Below, in pieces: positions 48,912 through 59,528 of a stretch of DNA of 61,466 nucleotides. Each line of letters opens with the position of its first letter. Position 1 is the stretch's first letter. The position numbers were made by a program, and so were the translations under genes. The notes beneath the pieces were generated by a model. It saw only the letters and a list, made by a program, of their open reading frames with translations. It was not told the origin of the DNA and did no database searches. The stretch is from Betaproteobacteria bacterium (lineage in GTDB: Bacteria > Pseudomonadota > Gammaproteobacteria > Burkholderiales > Burkholderiaceae_F), in contig VBCK01000118.1 of the NCBI GenBank assembly GCA_005882215.1, positions 1 to 61,466 on the forward strand, read 5' to 3'.

Positions 48912-49436
48912 ATGCGATCGACGTTTTCCGTGGCTTTGAAGCTGGGTTCGGTCGCGATGGCCGCTGCCCTGGCGCTGTCCGGACGACCGACTATGGCCGA
49001 GGAGCTGAAGATCGGTTACGTGAGCGCCGAGCGGATCTTGCGCGATTCCGTACCGGCCAAGGCCGCCGAGCAGAAGCTGTCGCAGGAGTTTGCCAAGCGC
49101 GGCAAGGATCTGCAGGAGACGGACAGCAAGTTGAAGGCGGCTGCGGAGAAGCTGGACAAGGACAGCCCGGTGCTGTCCGAGGCCGAACGCAGCAAGCGTC
49201 AGCACGAACTGCAGGACCTGGATCGGGAATTCCAGCGCAGGCGGCGCGAGTTCCAGGAGGACCTGAATCAGCGCAAGAACGAGGAGTTCCAGAATCTGCT
49301 CGAGCGCGCGCAGCGGATCGTCCGCGCGCTGGCCGAGCAGGAAAAGTTCGACCTGATACTGCAGGACGCGCTGTACGTCGGGCCGCATATCGACATCACG
49401 GACAAGGTTCTGCATGCGCTCGATTCGGGCAAGTGA
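48912..49436 (+). CDS. skp: Periplasmic chaperone Skp/OmpH
   Basis: 174 residues. Signal peptide (MAAALALSGRPTMA), then LKIGYVSAERILRDS at the mature N-terminus, two long charged helices that form the tentacles (about 60-140) and a closing FDLILQDALYVGPHIDITDKVL. It trimerises and holds unfolded outer-membrane proteins for BamA. The ATG at 48912 follows GAGG. The lpxD start codon directly follows its stop. Confidence 0.95.
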   Translation: MRSTFSVALKLGSVAMAAALALSGRPTMAEELKIGYVSAERILRDSVPAKAAEQKLSQEFAKRGKDLQETDSKLKAAAEKLDKDSPVLSEAERSKRQHELQDLDREFQRRRREFQEDLNQRKNEEFQNLLERAQRIVRALAEQEKFDLILQDALYVGPHIDITDKVLHALDSGK

Positions 49437-50528
49437 TTGCTGAGCATCGATCAACTGGCCACGGCGGTCTCGCGGCTGGCGGGCGGTGAGCTGAGCGCCC
49501 GCGTCGTCGGAGACGGCCAGAGAACGATCGCGGGCGTCGCGACGTTGGAGCAAGCCGGCGCCGAGCACCTGAGTTTCCTCGCCAATCCGCGCTACCGGCG
49601 CCTGGCGGCTGTCACGCGCGCCGGCGCGCTGGTGCTTGCCGAGGCGGACCGCGCGGCACTGTTTCCGGGCGGATCGGAGGCGTCTGTGCTGATCGTGTGC
49701 GAATCGGCCTACGCCTGGTTTGCGTTTGCAGCGCAGGCTCTTGCGCCGCAGGCCGCGCCGGCGCCGGGATGCGCGCCCAGCGCGGTGGTCCACCCGGGCG
49801 CTCAAGTCGATCCGTCGAGCTCGATCGGGCCGATGGCAGTCGTCGAGGAGGGCGCCTGCATCGGGCCGGCCGCGCAGGTGCTGGCCGGCTGCTACGTGGG
49901 ACGTCAGGTCCGCATCGGCGAATCGACCCGGCTGAATCCGGGCGTGCGGATCTATCACGGCTGCCGGATCGGGGCCCGGTGCATACTGCATTCAGGCTGC
50001 GTGATCGGCGCCGACGGCTTCGGATTCGCGCCCTTCAGGGGGCAATGGGTCAAGATTCCGCAGACCGGCGCGGTGCTGATCGGCGACGACGTGGAGATCG
50101 GGGCAGGCAGCACGATCGATCGGGGCGCAATCGGCGATACGGTGATAGAAGACGGCGTGAAGATCGACAATCTGGTGCAGATCGGGCACAACTGCCGGAT
50201 CGGAGCTCACTCGGCCATCGCGGGCTGTGTTGGAATCGCGGGCAGTGCGACAATCGGCCGCCGCTGCCAGCTCGGAGGCGCCTCGATGATCCAGGGGCAT
50301 ATCACGATCGCCGACGACTCGATCATCGCGGGGGCTACGGCGATCACGCGCGACATACGGCAGGCCGGGTTCTACACGGGCATCTTTCCGTTCATGCTCA
50401 ACCGGCAGTGGGAACGCAACGCGGCTTTGCTGCGGCATCTGGATGAATTGCGCGAGCGGCTGCGTCGCCTGGAGGCAAGCGTTGCTGCACACGGGACGGA
50501 TGCAAAAAGGACGGAATCCGATCGATGA
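49437..50528 (+). CDS. lpxD: UDP-3-O-acylglucosamine N-acyltransferase
   Basis: 363 residues. An N-terminal uridine-binding domain ([10 protein letters not shown]-like; [11 protein letters not shown]) precedes a left-handed beta-helix (about 115-300) with [15 protein letters not shown], the [25 protein letters not shown] turn and the catalytic-His region [14 protein letters not shown]. It adds the N-linked hydroxyacyl chain in lipid A synthesis. The start is TTG, immediately after the skp stop. The end overlaps the fabZ-lpxA ORF (ATGA). Confidence 0.95.
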   Translation: MLSIDQLATAVSRLAGGELSARVVGDGQRTIAGVATLEQAGAEHLSFLANPRYRRLAAVTRAGALVLAEADRAALFPGGSEASVLIVCESAYAWFAFAAQALAPQAAPAPGCAPSAVVHPGAQVDPSSSIGPMAVVEEGACIGPAAQVLAGCYVGRQVRIGESTRLNPGVRIYHGCRIGARCILHSGCVIGADGFGFAPFRGQWVKIPQTGAVLIGDDVEIGAGSTIDRGAIGDTVIEDGVKIDNLVQIGHNCRIGAHSAIAGCVGIAGSATIGRRCQLGGASMIQGHITIADDSIIAGATAITRDIRQAGFYTGIFPFMLNRQWERNAALLRHLDELRERLRRLEASVAAHGTDAKRTESDR

Positions 50529-51508
50529 TGGACATTCAGGACATACTGCGCACGCTGCCGCATCGCTACCCGATCATCCTGGTGGATCGCGTGGTGCAGG
50601 TCGAACCGGGCCGGCGCATCGTCGCGCTGAAGAACGTGTCGATCAACGAGCCCGTGTTCGCCGGTCACTTCCCGGGCTATCCGGTGATGCCCGGCGTGCT
50701 GATCCTGGAGGCGCTGGCACAGGCTGCCGCGATCCTTTCGATCGTCACGCTGGGAGGCGAACGGCCGAAAGACCTGATCTACTACTTCGCCGGCATCGAC
50801 AAGGCGCGCTTCAAGCGGCCGGTGGAACCCGGCGATCAGCTGCAGCTCGAGGTCGATTTCGCCCGGGAGCTGCGCGGCATCGCATTCTTCAAGGCCAAGG
50901 CCACCGTGCTGGGGCAGGTCGCCTGCGAAGCCGACCACGCCGGCGAGCCCACCGAGCTCGTGATCGGGAACGGCAACACGATCCGGGAGTTCTGTTCGCT
51001 GAACCTCGGAACCGTCCAGGGCGGCGGCGTGACTCGCGTCGGGTCGGACAACTGGATCATGTCCTACGTGCATATCGCGCACGACTGTGCGATCGGCGAC
51101 CACACGGTGCTGGCGAACCTGAGTCAGCTGGCCGGCCACGTCGAGATCGGCGACTGGGCGGTCCTGGGCGGCATGGTCGGCGTGCATCAGTTCGTCCGGA
51201 TCGGGTCCCATTCGATGTGCGGCGGCGGCTCGACGCTGGTTCAGGACGTTCCTCCCTTCGTGCTTTGCCGCGGCAGTCCGGCCCAGCCGTACGGCGTCAA
51301 CGTGGAGGGCCTGCAACGGCGCGGTTACGACGAGGCGACCATCGCGGCGCTGAAGCGCGCTTATCGGAGCATTTTCCGTGAGGGCCTGACGCTGGCGCAG
51401 GCCCGCGAGGCGATCCAGTCCGGCGTCGAGTCGGGCTCGTCGGTCGCGGGTGCGCTGGCGCAGCTGACCGAGTTTCTCGCTGTTCCGGGGCGCGGCATCA
51501 TTCGCTAG
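50525..51508 (+). CDS. fabZ-lpxA: FabZ-LpxA fusion ORF lacking the LpxA N-terminus
   Basis: 327 residues in one frame. Residues 1-137 are FabZ (hydroxyacyl-ACP dehydratase): [13 protein letters not shown], catalytic His48 in [12 protein letters not shown] and Glu62 in [19 protein letters not shown], stopping at VACEAD about nine residues before a normal FabZ end. From residue 139 the protein is LpxA (UDP-GlcNAc acyltransferase): [18 protein letters not shown] aligns with E. coli LpxA residue 78 onward, through HIAHDC (His183/His186 = His122/His125), VHQF and EGLQRRGY, to GIIR. Missing are the fabZ stop, the lpxA start and the first ~77 LpxA residues (early beta-helix coils and the substrate-contacting Asp74). 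No other lpxA is in the window. Either a natural fusion or a ~260-bp deletion, possibly an assembly error. Confidence 0.9.
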   Translation: MMDIQDILRTLPHRYPIILVDRVVQVEPGRRIVALKNVSINEPVFAGHFPGYPVMPGVLILEALAQAAAILSIVTLGGERPKDLIYYFAGIDKARFKRPVEPGDQLQLEVDFARELRGIAFFKAKATVLGQVACEADHAGEPTELVIGNGNTIREFCSLNLGTVQGGGVTRVGSDNWIMSYVHIAHDCAIGDHTVLANLSQLAGHVEIGDWAVLGGMVGVHQFVRIGSHSMCGGGSTLVQDVPPFVLCRGSPAQPYGVNVEGLQRRGYDEATIAALKRAYRSIFREGLTLAQAREAIQSGVESGSSVAGALAQLTEFLAVPGRGIIR

Positions 51509-51520
51509 CCGCCCGAATCC

Positions 51521-52678
51521 TTGGCCGCGCAGCCCTTGCTCGTGATGGTCGCTGGCGAGGTCTCCGGCGATGTGCTGGCTGCTCCCGCGATCCGCACGAT
51601 CCGGCAGCGCGAGCCGAAGTGGCGCATCGCCGGAATCGCGGGCGACCAGATGATCGAAGCTGGATGCGAACCCTGGCACCACATTCGGGAGCTTTCGGTG
51701 CGCGGCTACGCCGAGGTGCTGCGGGAGCTGCCTCGATTGCTATGGTTGCGTCGATCGCTGAGCCGGCGGGTACTGCAAAGCGGCTGCCGCGTGCTGGTCG
51801 GGGTCGACTCTCCGGACTTCAACCTGGGTCTGGAGGAGGCGGTGCGCGCGGCCGGCGTGCCCACGGTGCAGTACGTCAGTCCGTCGATCTGGGCGTGGCG
51901 CGGTGAGCGGATCGAGCGGATTCGGCGCGCCGCCACGCACGTGCTGCTGGTCTTTCCGTTCGAGCAGCGTCTCTACGCGCGCTCCGGCATCCCGGCCACC
52001 TACGTGGGGCATCCACTGGCACAGGCGATCGCGCTGCGCCCCGATCCGCACGCTGCGCGCGAGCGCCTGGGCATTGCAGCCGGCGACACGGTGATCGCCG
52101 TGTTGCCGGGCAGCCGCAGGGCGGAGATCGAATTCGGCGGCCCGGTGTTCTTCGCGGCAGCCGACCGCCTGGCGGGCGACTTGAGTCCGGTGCGGTTCGT
52201 GGTTCCGGTCGCCGATCCGGCGCTGCGACCGCGGATCGAGACGTTGATCGGCCGCCATCCGCGCCTTGCGCCGATCACGTCGCTGATCGAGGGCCGCTCG
52301 CACGATTGCCTGGAGGCGTCCGACGCGGTGCTGGTGACCAGTGGAACGGCGACGCTGGAAGCGGCGCTTTTCAAGCGCCCGATGGTGATCGTCTACCGGA
52401 TGCCGCGCCTGTCGGCCTGGATGATGCGGAAGATCGGAGGCTACGTGCCCTGGATCGGACTGCCGAACATCCTGGCGGGCGAGTCGGTGGTGCCGGAGCT
52501 GTGGCAGGACGAAGCGACCGGCACGGCCGTGGCTGCGGCGCTGATCCGGCAGTTGGAAGACCAGGCGGGACAGGCGCGGCTGGCGGAGCGGTTCGAGGCG
52601 ATCCACCAGAGCCTGCGACGCGACACGCCGTCTCTGGTGGCCGAGGTGGTGCTCGGCCTGGCAGGGGCGAACCGATGA
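51521..52678 (+). CDS. lpxB: Lipid-A-disaccharide synthase
   Basis: 385 residues of glycosyltransferase family 19. [60 protein letters not shown] and [22 protein letters not shown] are LpxB motifs. It condenses UDP-2,3-diacylglucosamine with lipid X at the inner membrane. The start codon is TTG, 12 bases after the fusion ORF. The end overlaps the rnhB ATG. Confidence 0.95.
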   Translation: MAAQPLLVMVAGEVSGDVLAAPAIRTIRQREPKWRIAGIAGDQMIEAGCEPWHHIRELSVRGYAEVLRELPRLLWLRRSLSRRVLQSGCRVLVGVDSPDFNLGLEEAVRAAGVPTVQYVSPSIWAWRGERIERIRRAATHVLLVFPFEQRLYARSGIPATYVGHPLAQAIALRPDPHAARERLGIAAGDTVIAVLPGSRRAEIEFGGPVFFAAADRLAGDLSPVRFVVPVADPALRPRIETLIGRHPRLAPITSLIEGRSHDCLEASDAVLVTSGTATLEAALFKRPMVIVYRMPRLSAWMMRKIGGYVPWIGLPNILAGESVVPELWQDEATGTAVAAALIRQLEDQAGQARLAERFEAIHQSLRRDTPSLVAEVVLGLAGANR

Positions 52679-53304
52679 GGAAGGCCCTCGTGCGATTCGA
52701 TCGGATCGCCGACGTCGGCTTGCGCATCCGGATCGCGGGCGTCGACGAGGCCGGCCGGGGGCCGCTGGCCGGGCCCGTCGTGGCAGCGGCGGTCGTGCTG
52801 GATCCGAATCGGCCGATCGAGGGGCTGCGCGATTCCAAGCAGCTGACGCCGGCGCAGCGGCGCGAGCTGGCCACCCGGATCCGGGCCGATGCGCTGGCTT
52901 TTGCGGTGGCCCAGGCGAGCGTCGCGGAGATCGATCGACTCAACATTCTGCAGGCGAGCCTGCTCGCAATGCGCCGCGCGATCGAAGCGCTGCAGCCGGT
53001 GGTCGACCTGGTCCTGGTCGACGGCAACCGCGTGCCACCGATCGCGATCGCCTCGCGCGCCATCGTCGGCGGCGACGCGATCGAACCGGCCATCTCGGCC
53101 GCCTCCATCCTGGCCAAGACGCACCGCGACGCACTGATGCGGGCGCTGCACAGGCGGTATCCCGAGTACGGCTTCGCCCGCCACTTCGGCTACCCGACAC
53201 CGCAGCACCTGGCCCGGCTGAACGCGCTGGGACCGTGCGCCGTGCACCGCCGTTCGTTCGCGCCGGTCCGGGCGCTGCTGACGCTGGAGCTCGGGCTCGA
53301 TTGA
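52675..53304 (+). CDS. rnhB: Ribonuclease HII
   Basis: 209 residues. [21 protein letters not shown] carries the catalytic Asp24-Glu25 pair; [20 protein letters not shown] (Asp) and [13 protein letters not shown] complete the active site. It removes ribonucleotides and primers from DNA. The ATG overlaps the lpxB stop (ATGA) and its own stop overlaps the next TTG start, so the four genes lpxD to rRNA methylase are translationally linked. Confidence 0.96.
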   Translation: MRKALVRFDRIADVGLRIRIAGVDEAGRGPLAGPVVAAAVVLDPNRPIEGLRDSKQLTPAQRRELATRIRADALAFAVAQASVAEIDRLNILQASLLAMRRAIEALQPVVDLVLVDGNRVPPIAIASRAIVGGDAIEPAISAASILAKTHRDALMRALHRRYPEYGFARHFGYPTPQHLARLNALGPCAVHRRSFAPVRALLTLELGLD

Positions 53305-54086
53305 AGCTGCTGACGTCCGATTCCAATCCGCTGTTCCGCCGCTGGCTGCGGCTGGCCAGCTCGCCGCGCGCCGTGCGCGAGCTTGGCCAGACCCTGGCCG
53401 AGGGACTGCACCTTGCGCAGGCCATCGCGCAATCGCAATGGCCGGTGATCGCGGCGCTGGTGCGGCGCGGCGCCCGCGAAGAGACGATCGACAGCGCGCT
53501 GGCACAACTGCCTGCGCAGACCGCGTGCTTCCAGCTGCCGGCCCTGCTGTACGACCGCATCTCGCCGGTCGAGCGCGGGATCGGCTTGACGCTGCTGATC
53601 CCGGCGGCGGCGGCGACTCCACCCACGGCGTCGCGCGAGGACCTGATTTACCTGGATGCGATCCAGGACCCCGTCAACGTCGGTGCGGTGCTGCGAACCG
53701 CGGCCGCCGCCGGAATCGCGCATGCACTGTGCGGCCCGGCGACGGCCGCCGCCTGGTCGCCCAGGGCCCTGCGCGCGGCCATGGGCGCGCATTTCCGCTT
53801 GAGGATTTCCGAGGGGGTCAGCAGCGACTCGCTGGGCGCTGTGCTCGCCGGGACGTGGATCGGCGCGGTCGCCCACGACGCTCCTTCGCTGTGGGACTGC
53901 GAGATTCCGCGGCAGGCGGTCGGATGGGCGTTTGGTTCCGAAGGCGGCGGGCTGTCGACGGCCGTGCTTGCGCAATGCGCGCTGCGGGTCCGGATCCCGA
54001 TCAAGGGCGAGATCGAATCGTTGAATGTCGCGGCCGCGGCCGCCGTGTGCCTGTTCGAGCGCAACCGGCGCGCAGGCCGCTCCTGA
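53301..54086 (+). CDS. SpoU/TrmH-family RNA 2'-O-methyltransferase
   Basis: 261 residues. A small N-terminal substrate-binding domain ([20 protein letters not shown]) precedes the SpoU knot domain with [17 protein letters not shown] (motif 1), [13 protein letters not shown] (motif 2) and [16 protein letters not shown] (motif 3, SAM knot). It probably methylates 23S rRNA or tRNA ribose; the exact target (RlmB-like or other) cannot be read from sequence. The start is TTG overlapping the rnhB stop. It converges on ppsR. Confidence 0.9.
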   Translation: MKLLTSDSNPLFRRWLRLASSPRAVRELGQTLAEGLHLAQAIAQSQWPVIAALVRRGAREETIDSALAQLPAQTACFQLPALLYDRISPVERGIGLTLLIPAAAATPPTASREDLIYLDAIQDPVNVGAVLRTAAAAGIAHALCGPATAAAWSPRALRAAMGAHFRLRISEGVSSDSLGAVLAGTWIGAVAHDAPSLWDCEIPRQAVGWAFGSEGGGLSTAVLAQCALRVRIPIKGEIESLNVAAAAAVCLFERNRRAGRS

Positions 54087-54140
54087 CTCGGCTGTTACCG
54101 GTCCCTGGACCGCGCCTGCGCCCAGACCGATGCGAGCGGC

Positions 54141-55004
54141 TCAGGCGGCGTGATCGCTGCCGTTGCGGCGTTCCGGCAGCCACTCCTGCAGGATCGTGGC
54201 GGCGATCTCTTCGATCGACTTGGTGGTCGACGACAGCCAGCGGATTCCTTCGCGGCGCATCAGGCGCTCGGCCTGCGTGACTTCGTACAGACAGTTTTCC
54301 AGCGACGCATAGCGGCTGTTGGGACGGCGCTCGCGCCGCACCTCGGCCAGCCGCTCGGGCGCGATCGTCAGCCCGAACAGCCGCTTGCGGTACGGCGGCA
54401 GCGCGCTGGGCAGCTCACCGCGCTCGAAGTCTTCCGGGATCAGCGGATAGTTGGCCGCCTTGACGCCATAGTGCATCGCCAGGTACAGGCTGGTCGGCGT
54501 CTTGCCGCTGCGCGACACGCCGACCAGGATCACTTCGGCCTGGTCCAGGCCGGTCGCCAGCTGGCCGTCGTCGTGGCTCAGCGTGAAATTGATCGCTTCG
54601 ATCCGGTTCTTGTACTTTTCCGAATCCGACATCGCGTGAAAGCGACCGATCGTGTGGGTCGACTTCAGGCCCAATTCCTGCTCGAGCGGCACCACGAAGG
54701 TTCCGAACGCGTCCAGGATCAATGCGGCGGCCGAACGCAGCGCCTCGTTGGTCTTCGAATCGACCAGCGTCGAGAACACGATGGGCCGGCTTCCGTGCCG
54801 ATTCGCGACGTCGTTGATGCGCGTGACCGCTTCGCGCGCCTTGTCCGGATTGTCGACGAACGAGATCCGGTGCACGCGAACGCGCAGCCGATCGAACTGT
54901 GCCAGCACGCTCTGCCCGAGGGTTTCGGCGGTTATCCCGGTTCCGTCGGAAACAAAGAAGACGTCGCGCTCGAGCCACTCCGGCGCATCGGCGGGTTCGG
55001 TCAT
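54141..55004 (-). CDS. ppsR: PEP synthetase regulatory protein (kinase/pyrophosphorylase)
   Basis: 287 residues of the DUF299 family. [23 protein letters not shown] opens the protein, [15 protein letters not shown] is the P-loop, and [19 protein letters not shown] follows. It phosphorylates PpsA on a Thr using ADP and reverses this by pyrophosphorolysis. The ATG at 55004 is chosen because family members begin a few residues before RDVFFVSDG; the frame extends 12 codons further. It is divergent from its target ppsA, with about 107 bases between starts. Confidence 0.95.
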   Translation of the reverse strand: MTEPADAPEWLERDVFFVSDGTGITAETLGQSVLAQFDRLRVRVHRISFVDNPDKAREAVTRINDVANRHGSRPIVFSTLVDSKTNEALRSAAALILDAFGTFVVPLEQELGLKSTHTIGRFHAMSDSEKYKNRIEAINFTLSHDDGQLATGLDQAEVILVGVSRSGKTPTSLYLAMHYGVKAANYPLIPEDFERGELPSALPPYRKRLFGLTIAPERLAEVRRERRPNSRYASLENCLYEVTQAERLMRREGIRWLSSTTKSIEEIAATILQEWLPERRNGSDHAA

Positions 55005-55111
55005 CGTGGCGCATCCATGAAGAACGTAAAATCGGCGCATTCTGGCATACGGATGTTCACGCGCACGCCGAGCGTTTTCAAGCGCCGCTGCGTTGGCGTG
55101 CAGGGGAGTCT

Positions 55112-57508
55112 ATGGACGTCGGGCAGTACGTGATCCCGTTCAACCGGTTGCGCCACAGCGATGTGCAGCGGGTCGGAGGCAAGAACGCTTCGCTCGGCGA
55201 GATGATCAGCCAGCTCAGCGCGAACGGCATCCGGGTTCCCGATGGATTTGCGACCACCGCCGAAGCGTTTCACGAATTCCTGCGCGGCAACGGGTTGACG
55301 GAGCGGATCGCGAAACGACTGCAGCACCTGAACGTGGAAGACCTGGGGGCGCTGGAAGCCGCCGGCCGGCAGATCCGCGATTGGCTCGAGGAGGGCGCGT
55401 TACCGCGGGCGCTTGAATCGCAAATACGTGATATGTATCAATCGCTTATAAGTGAAAATTCGAGTGAAATCTCGGTAGCGGTGCGCTCCAGCGCAACCGC
55501 CGAGGACCTGCCGGAGGCCTCGTTCGCCGGGCAGCAGGAAACGTTCCTGAACGTTCGCGGAATCGACGCGGTGCTGAGCAGCGTACGCCGCGTGTTCGCC
55601 TCGCTGTACAACGACCGCGCGATCGCCTACCGGGTGCACCACGGCTATTCGCATGCCGACGTCGCGCTGTCGGCCGGCGTGCAGAAAATGGTCCGCAGCG
55701 ACTTGGGGGCGGCCGGCGTGATGTTCACGATCGACACCGAATCGGGGTTTCGTGACGTCGTGCTGATCACATCCAGCTTTGGCCTGGGTGAAACCGTCGT
55801 CCAGGGCGCTGTCAATCCGGACGAGTTCTACGTGCACAAGCCGATGCTGGCGGCTGGTAAGTTTCCGATCGTCCGACGCAGTCTCGGTTCCAAGCTGGTC
55901 AAGCTGCAATACGACGCGCAGCCCGGCTCGGGCCGCACGGTTCGCCAGATCGACGTGCCCGACGAGCAGCGGCACCAGTTTTCGCTGTCGGACCCGGATG
56001 TGATCGAACTGGCGCGTATCGCGGTCCAGATCGAGCAGCACTACGGGCGACCGATGGACATCGAGTGGGGCAAGGATGGATTGGACGGCCGGCTGTACGT
56101 GTTGCAGGCGCGGCCCGAGACGGTCAAGTCGCGGGGCCGATCCGAGGCTCCGTCGCGCTACCGGCTGAAGCAGACCTCGCGCGTGCTGGTTTCGGGCCGG
56201 GCGATCGGGCAGAAGGTCGGCGCGGGACGCGCGCGCCTGGTCGCCAGCTCGAGCCACATGGAGCGGGTGCAACCCGGCGACGTGCTGATCACCGACATGA
56301 CGGATCCGAACTGGGAGCCGGTGATGAAACGCGCGGCGGCGATCGTGACCAACCGGGGCGGACGAACCTGCCATGCGGCCATCATCGCGCGCGAGCTCGG
56401 CATTCCGGCCGTTGTCGGCTGCGGCAATGCGACTTCAGCGGTGCCGGACGGCTCCGACGTGACGGTGTCGTGCGCCGAGGGCGACACCGGCCACGTGTAC
56501 GAGGGTCGGCTCGAGGTACAGGTCGAATCGATCGAGGGCGGCGCATTGCCGAAGCTGCCGGTCAAGTTGACGATGAACGTCGGCAATCCGCAGCTCGCAT
56601 TCGAGTTCCAGGCCATTCCGAACGAGGGAGTCGGACTGGCGCGCCTGGAGTTCATCATCAACAACCACATCGGCGTGCACCCCAAAGCGATCCTGGCGTA
56701 CCCGAATCTGGACGAGCCGCTGAAGCGCGCGGTCGAAGGCCTGGCTCACGGTTATTCGAGCCCGCGCGAGTTCTTCGAGCTTCGTCTGGCCGAGGGCATC
56801 GCGACGATCGCAGCGGCCTTCTGGCCCAAGCCGGTGATCGTGCGGCTGTCGGACTTCAAGAGCAACGAGTACCGCAAGCTGATCGGCGGCAGCCGCTACG
56901 AGCCTGAGGAGGAAAACCCGATGCTCGGCTTTCGCGGCGCGGCGCGCTTTGTTTCGCCCGACTTTGCCGACTGCTTCGAGCTCGAATGTAGGGCGTTGAA
57001 GCGCGTGCGCGAGACGATGGGGCTGACCAACGTCGAGATCATGGTTCCGTTCGTTCGGACGCTCGAGGAGGCGCGCCGGGTGATCGATCTGCTCCAGTCG
57101 CACGGGCTCAAGCGCGGCAGCGCGGCCGCGCCCGACGGCAGCGGAGCACTGCGAATCATCATGATGTGCGAGGTTCCGTCCAACGCGGTGCTGGCCGACG
57201 AGTTCCTCGAGTATTTCGATGGATTCTCGATCGGCTCCAACGACCTGACCCAGTTGACGTTGGGCCTTGATCGCGATTCCGGGCTCGTCGCGGCCGGTTT
57301 CGACGAGCGCGATCCCGCCGTCAGGGCGCTGCTGTCGCGCGCCATCGCGGCCTGCCGGCGTCAGGGCAAGTACGTTGGAATCTGCGGCCAGGGCCCGTCG
57401 GACCACGTCGACTTTGCCCGCTGGCTGCTCGAGCAGGGGATCGAGTCGATTTCGCTGAATCCGGATTCGGTGGTCGAGACCTGGCGCAAGCTCGGAACAC
57501 CGGGTTGA
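55112..57508 (+). CDS. ppsA: Phosphoenolpyruvate synthase
   Basis: 798 residues. ATP-grasp N-terminal domain ([38 protein letters not shown]), swivelling phosphohistidine domain with [23 protein letters not shown] (His421, same number as E. coli), and a TIM-barrel PEP domain ([40 protein letters not shown]). It converts pyruvate and ATP to PEP for gluconeogenesis. Codons about 102-123 (55414-55478) are only 34% GC with rare codons, unlike the rest of the gene. Confidence 0.97.
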   Translation: MDVGQYVIPFNRLRHSDVQRVGGKNASLGEMISQLSANGIRVPDGFATTAEAFHEFLRGNGLTERIAKRLQHLNVEDLGALEAAGRQIRDWLEEGALPRALESQIRDMYQSLISENSSEISVAVRSSATAEDLPEASFAGQQETFLNVRGIDAVLSSVRRVFASLYNDRAIAYRVHHGYSHADVALSAGVQKMVRSDLGAAGVMFTIDTESGFRDVVLITSSFGLGETVVQGAVNPDEFYVHKPMLAAGKFPIVRRSLGSKLVKLQYDAQPGSGRTVRQIDVPDEQRHQFSLSDPDVIELARIAVQIEQHYGRPMDIEWGKDGLDGRLYVLQARPETVKSRGRSEAPSRYRLKQTSRVLVSGRAIGQKVGAGRARLVASSSHMERVQPGDVLITDMTDPNWEPVMKRAAAIVTNRGGRTCHAAIIARELGIPAVVGCGNATSAVPDGSDVTVSCAEGDTGHVYEGRLEVQVESIEGGALPKLPVKLTMNVGNPQLAFEFQAIPNEGVGLARLEFIINNHIGVHPKAILAYPNLDEPLKRAVEGLAHGYSSPREFFELRLAEGIATIAAAFWPKPVIVRLSDFKSNEYRKLIGGSRYEPEEENPMLGFRGAARFVSPDFADCFELECRALKRVRETMGLTNVEIMVPFVRTLEEARRVIDLLQSHGLKRGSAAAPDGSGALRIIMMCEVPSNAVLADEFLEYFDGFSIGSNDLTQLTLGLDRDSGLVAAGFDERDPAVRALLSRAIAACRRQGKYVGICGQGPSDHVDFARWLLEQGIESISLNPDSVVETWRKLGTPG

Positions 57509-57523
57509 TGTCGGAGACCGCGG

Positions 57524-57680
57524 CGGAGTATCCGGGTTGCTGGGACTCGGCGTGCGCTCGGGGGTGACCGGGTGCGGTTCCGCTCGCGTTACGCCCTTCG
57601 CCGTGACGGGGGCTAGTGCGTGCAGTGACCTCGCTCCACCGCACCCGGCCACGCCGAGCCCCGGCAACCCGGATACTCCG
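57524..57680. repeat. Long palindromic element, copy 2
   Basis: The core 57566-57651 is nearly the same as copy 1 (33291-33376). Its outer arms (CGGAGTATCCGGGTTGC and the complement at 57664-57680) match each other but not those of copy 1. The left arm carries about a dozen extra bases, so pairing is imperfect. It begins 16 bases after the ppsA stop. No coding content. Confidence 0.8.
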
Positions 57681-57705
57681 GCTTGACTCGACTCAACTCG
57701 ATCAG

Positions 57706-57729
57706 CCCTCTCCCGCGAGCGGGAGAGGG
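57706..57729. repeat. CCCTCTCCCGC hairpin repeat
   Basis: A perfect 11-bp inverted repeat with a 2-base GA loop, followed by a G-rich run. It stands between the convergent ppsA and phosphodiesterase genes, so it may serve as a boundary. Similar in sequence to the 12521-12545 hairpin. Confidence 0.6.
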
Positions 57730-57750
57730 GGGCGGGGGTCAAGGCCCTTT

Positions 57751-59430
57751 TTAAAGGCCCAGCCCTGGCAGCACTTCCGTGTGTTCGATCTGCACGGCCT
57801 GCAGCTCGTTCGGATCCAGCTCGAGCGCCCGCAGGATCGTCGGCGCGATCTGCGTGGTCAGCACGGGGCCCTTGATCTGCATCGAGGCGATCCCCGGCTG
57901 CGACACGATCAGCGCGACGTTGGTGTCGTCGCTGCTGAAGCCGCCGTGCTCGGCGTTCTTCTTCTTCGAGGTGGTGTAGATGGTTCCGAGCTCGGGCACC
58001 ACGATGATGTCCGGCGTATGGTTGTCGCCGATCGGGTCCCGGAACCGCAGCTTCATCAGGTCTGCGGCCAGTACCTGCTGAATGTGCAGCCCGGCGGCCA
58101 CGTTGTTGTCACGCAGCCACTGCGCCGCCGCTGGCGCCTGAGTCTGATCCTGCAGCCAGATCAGTGCGACGTCGTCTTCGTTCTCGCCGGCGTTGACGAT
58201 CGCCTGTGCCACCGCGTCGCTGCTGGATGCGCAGTTGGCTACCAGCGTCTGCAGGCCGCCGATCTTGTTGGTGACGCCGGTGCTCGGATTGACCTTGAGC
58301 GGATCGATCGGCGCCTGCCCGTGCTTCGCCGTCACGATAATCAGCGTCGAATCGTAGATGTGTCGCGACTTCAGCGCGGTCAGCACGCGGGCGAGCTGCA
58401 CGTCGGTCTGCTCCAGTGCGTACCCCAGAACCGCGGTGGGCGCACCCGAGCCGTCTACATATCCGCCCGGTTGGCCGTTCAAGCCGGCCGGATCCGGGGC
58501 GAAGCACGACCCGTCGGTGTTGTTGTGCGAGACCTTCTGTCCGACGCTGATCGCCTGCAGATCGGTGCCGAACAGCGCCGGCGTGCCGATGTGCGGGCCC
58601 TTGCCGGTGTGGTTGTAGCCGTTGATCTGCGCAACCAGCGCGTCGAACTTTCTCTTGTCGTTGTCCAGCGTGCAGTTCACGCTGACCGTGGCGTCCGGCG
58701 TCACGTGGGTACCGACCACGCCGTAGTCACCGTCGTAAGGACCGGGAATCGTGTTCCCGTTGCTGTCGGTCAGCGTTTGCGGGTTCGTCACCTCTGGTGT
58801 GTAAAGGTCATCCACCCCGTTGCCCGACGGACCGTTGACCAGATCGTAGGCGGCGTGCTTATCAGCCCAGGCGGTGCGCAAGCCGGCAGCCTTGACGACT
58901 TCGAAGATCGTATTGACCTTGACGAAGTCGTGCGGGTAGATCAGCTGGCAGGTGCCGTCCTTCATGCCCCAGGGCAGCCGCGACGGGTCGATCTGGTTCT
59001 GGTCGATCGCAAGCCCGTTGACCACCTTCAGCAGGTCGATCGACTCGTCGTAGGTGGTCTGCTGGCCCGGCGTTCCGGTGCAACCGGCCGGCCCGGGCGG
59101 CCATTGCGTGCGGTCCCAGCTGACGTCGTAAAACACGTCGGCCGAGGCTGGCGAGCCGCCGGTCACGATCGACAGCAGGCCGGGAAACGAATCCGAGGGC
59201 CTCGAGGTCGAGGCGGCTGTGTAGCGAACCGCATGCCGCGCGATCTCGGCCAGCGCCGACTGCGGGTGCGACGCGATGAACCGTTCTGCATCGACCGCGT
59301 GCAACCCATCCACGCTGATCACCAGCACGCGCTGGACTTCGCGCTCGGCCGCGCCGGCCAGCGGGCACAATCCCAGACTTGCGATGGCGCCTGCAGCGAC
59401 CAGCATCCCCAGGGCGCGTTCTTGTTTCAT
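57751..59430 (-). CDS. Secreted type I phosphodiesterase/nucleotide pyrophosphatase family protein
   Basis: 559 residues. Signal peptide (LVAAGAIASLGLCPLAGAA), then the alkaline-phosphatase-like fold: VLVISVDGLHAVDAE (first metal Asp), SRPSDSFPGLLSIVTGG with Ser as probable nucleophile where many relatives have Thr, WADKHAAYDLVNG, IIVTAKHGQAPID and NAEHGGFSSDDTNVALIV (later metal ligands). It probably hydrolyses phosphodiester or pyrophosphate bonds in the periplasm or outside the cell; the substrate is unknown. The ATG has AAGGAGGAG upstream. Convergent with ppsA and last in a minus-strand pair with smpB. Confidence 0.88.
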   Translation of the reverse strand: MKQERALGMLVAAGAIASLGLCPLAGAAEREVQRVLVISVDGLHAVDAERFIASHPQSALAEIARHAVRYTAASTSRPSDSFPGLLSIVTGGSPASADVFYDVSWDRTQWPPGPAGCTGTPGQQTTYDESIDLLKVVNGLAIDQNQIDPSRLPWGMKDGTCQLIYPHDFVKVNTIFEVVKAAGLRTAWADKHAAYDLVNGPSGNGVDDLYTPEVTNPQTLTDSNGNTIPGPYDGDYGVVGTHVTPDATVSVNCTLDNDKRKFDALVAQINGYNHTGKGPHIGTPALFGTDLQAISVGQKVSHNNTDGSCFAPDPAGLNGQPGGYVDGSGAPTAVLGYALEQTDVQLARVLTALKSRHIYDSTLIIVTAKHGQAPIDPLKVNPSTGVTNKIGGLQTLVANCASSSDAVAQAIVNAGENEDDVALIWLQDQTQAPAAAQWLRDNNVAAGLHIQQVLAADLMKLRFRDPIGDNHTPDIIVVPELGTIYTTSKKKNAEHGGFSSDDTNVALIVSQPGIASMQIKGPVLTTQIAPTILRALELDPNELQAVQIEHTEVLPGLGL

Positions 59431-59528
59431 GCGTTCTCCTCCTTGCAGTTGGAGAGCGCAACCTACCCGTGGAGGATGACGGCACGATGGCCGAATGTGC
59501 GTTCAGCGCGGGGACACCCGCCCCCCTT

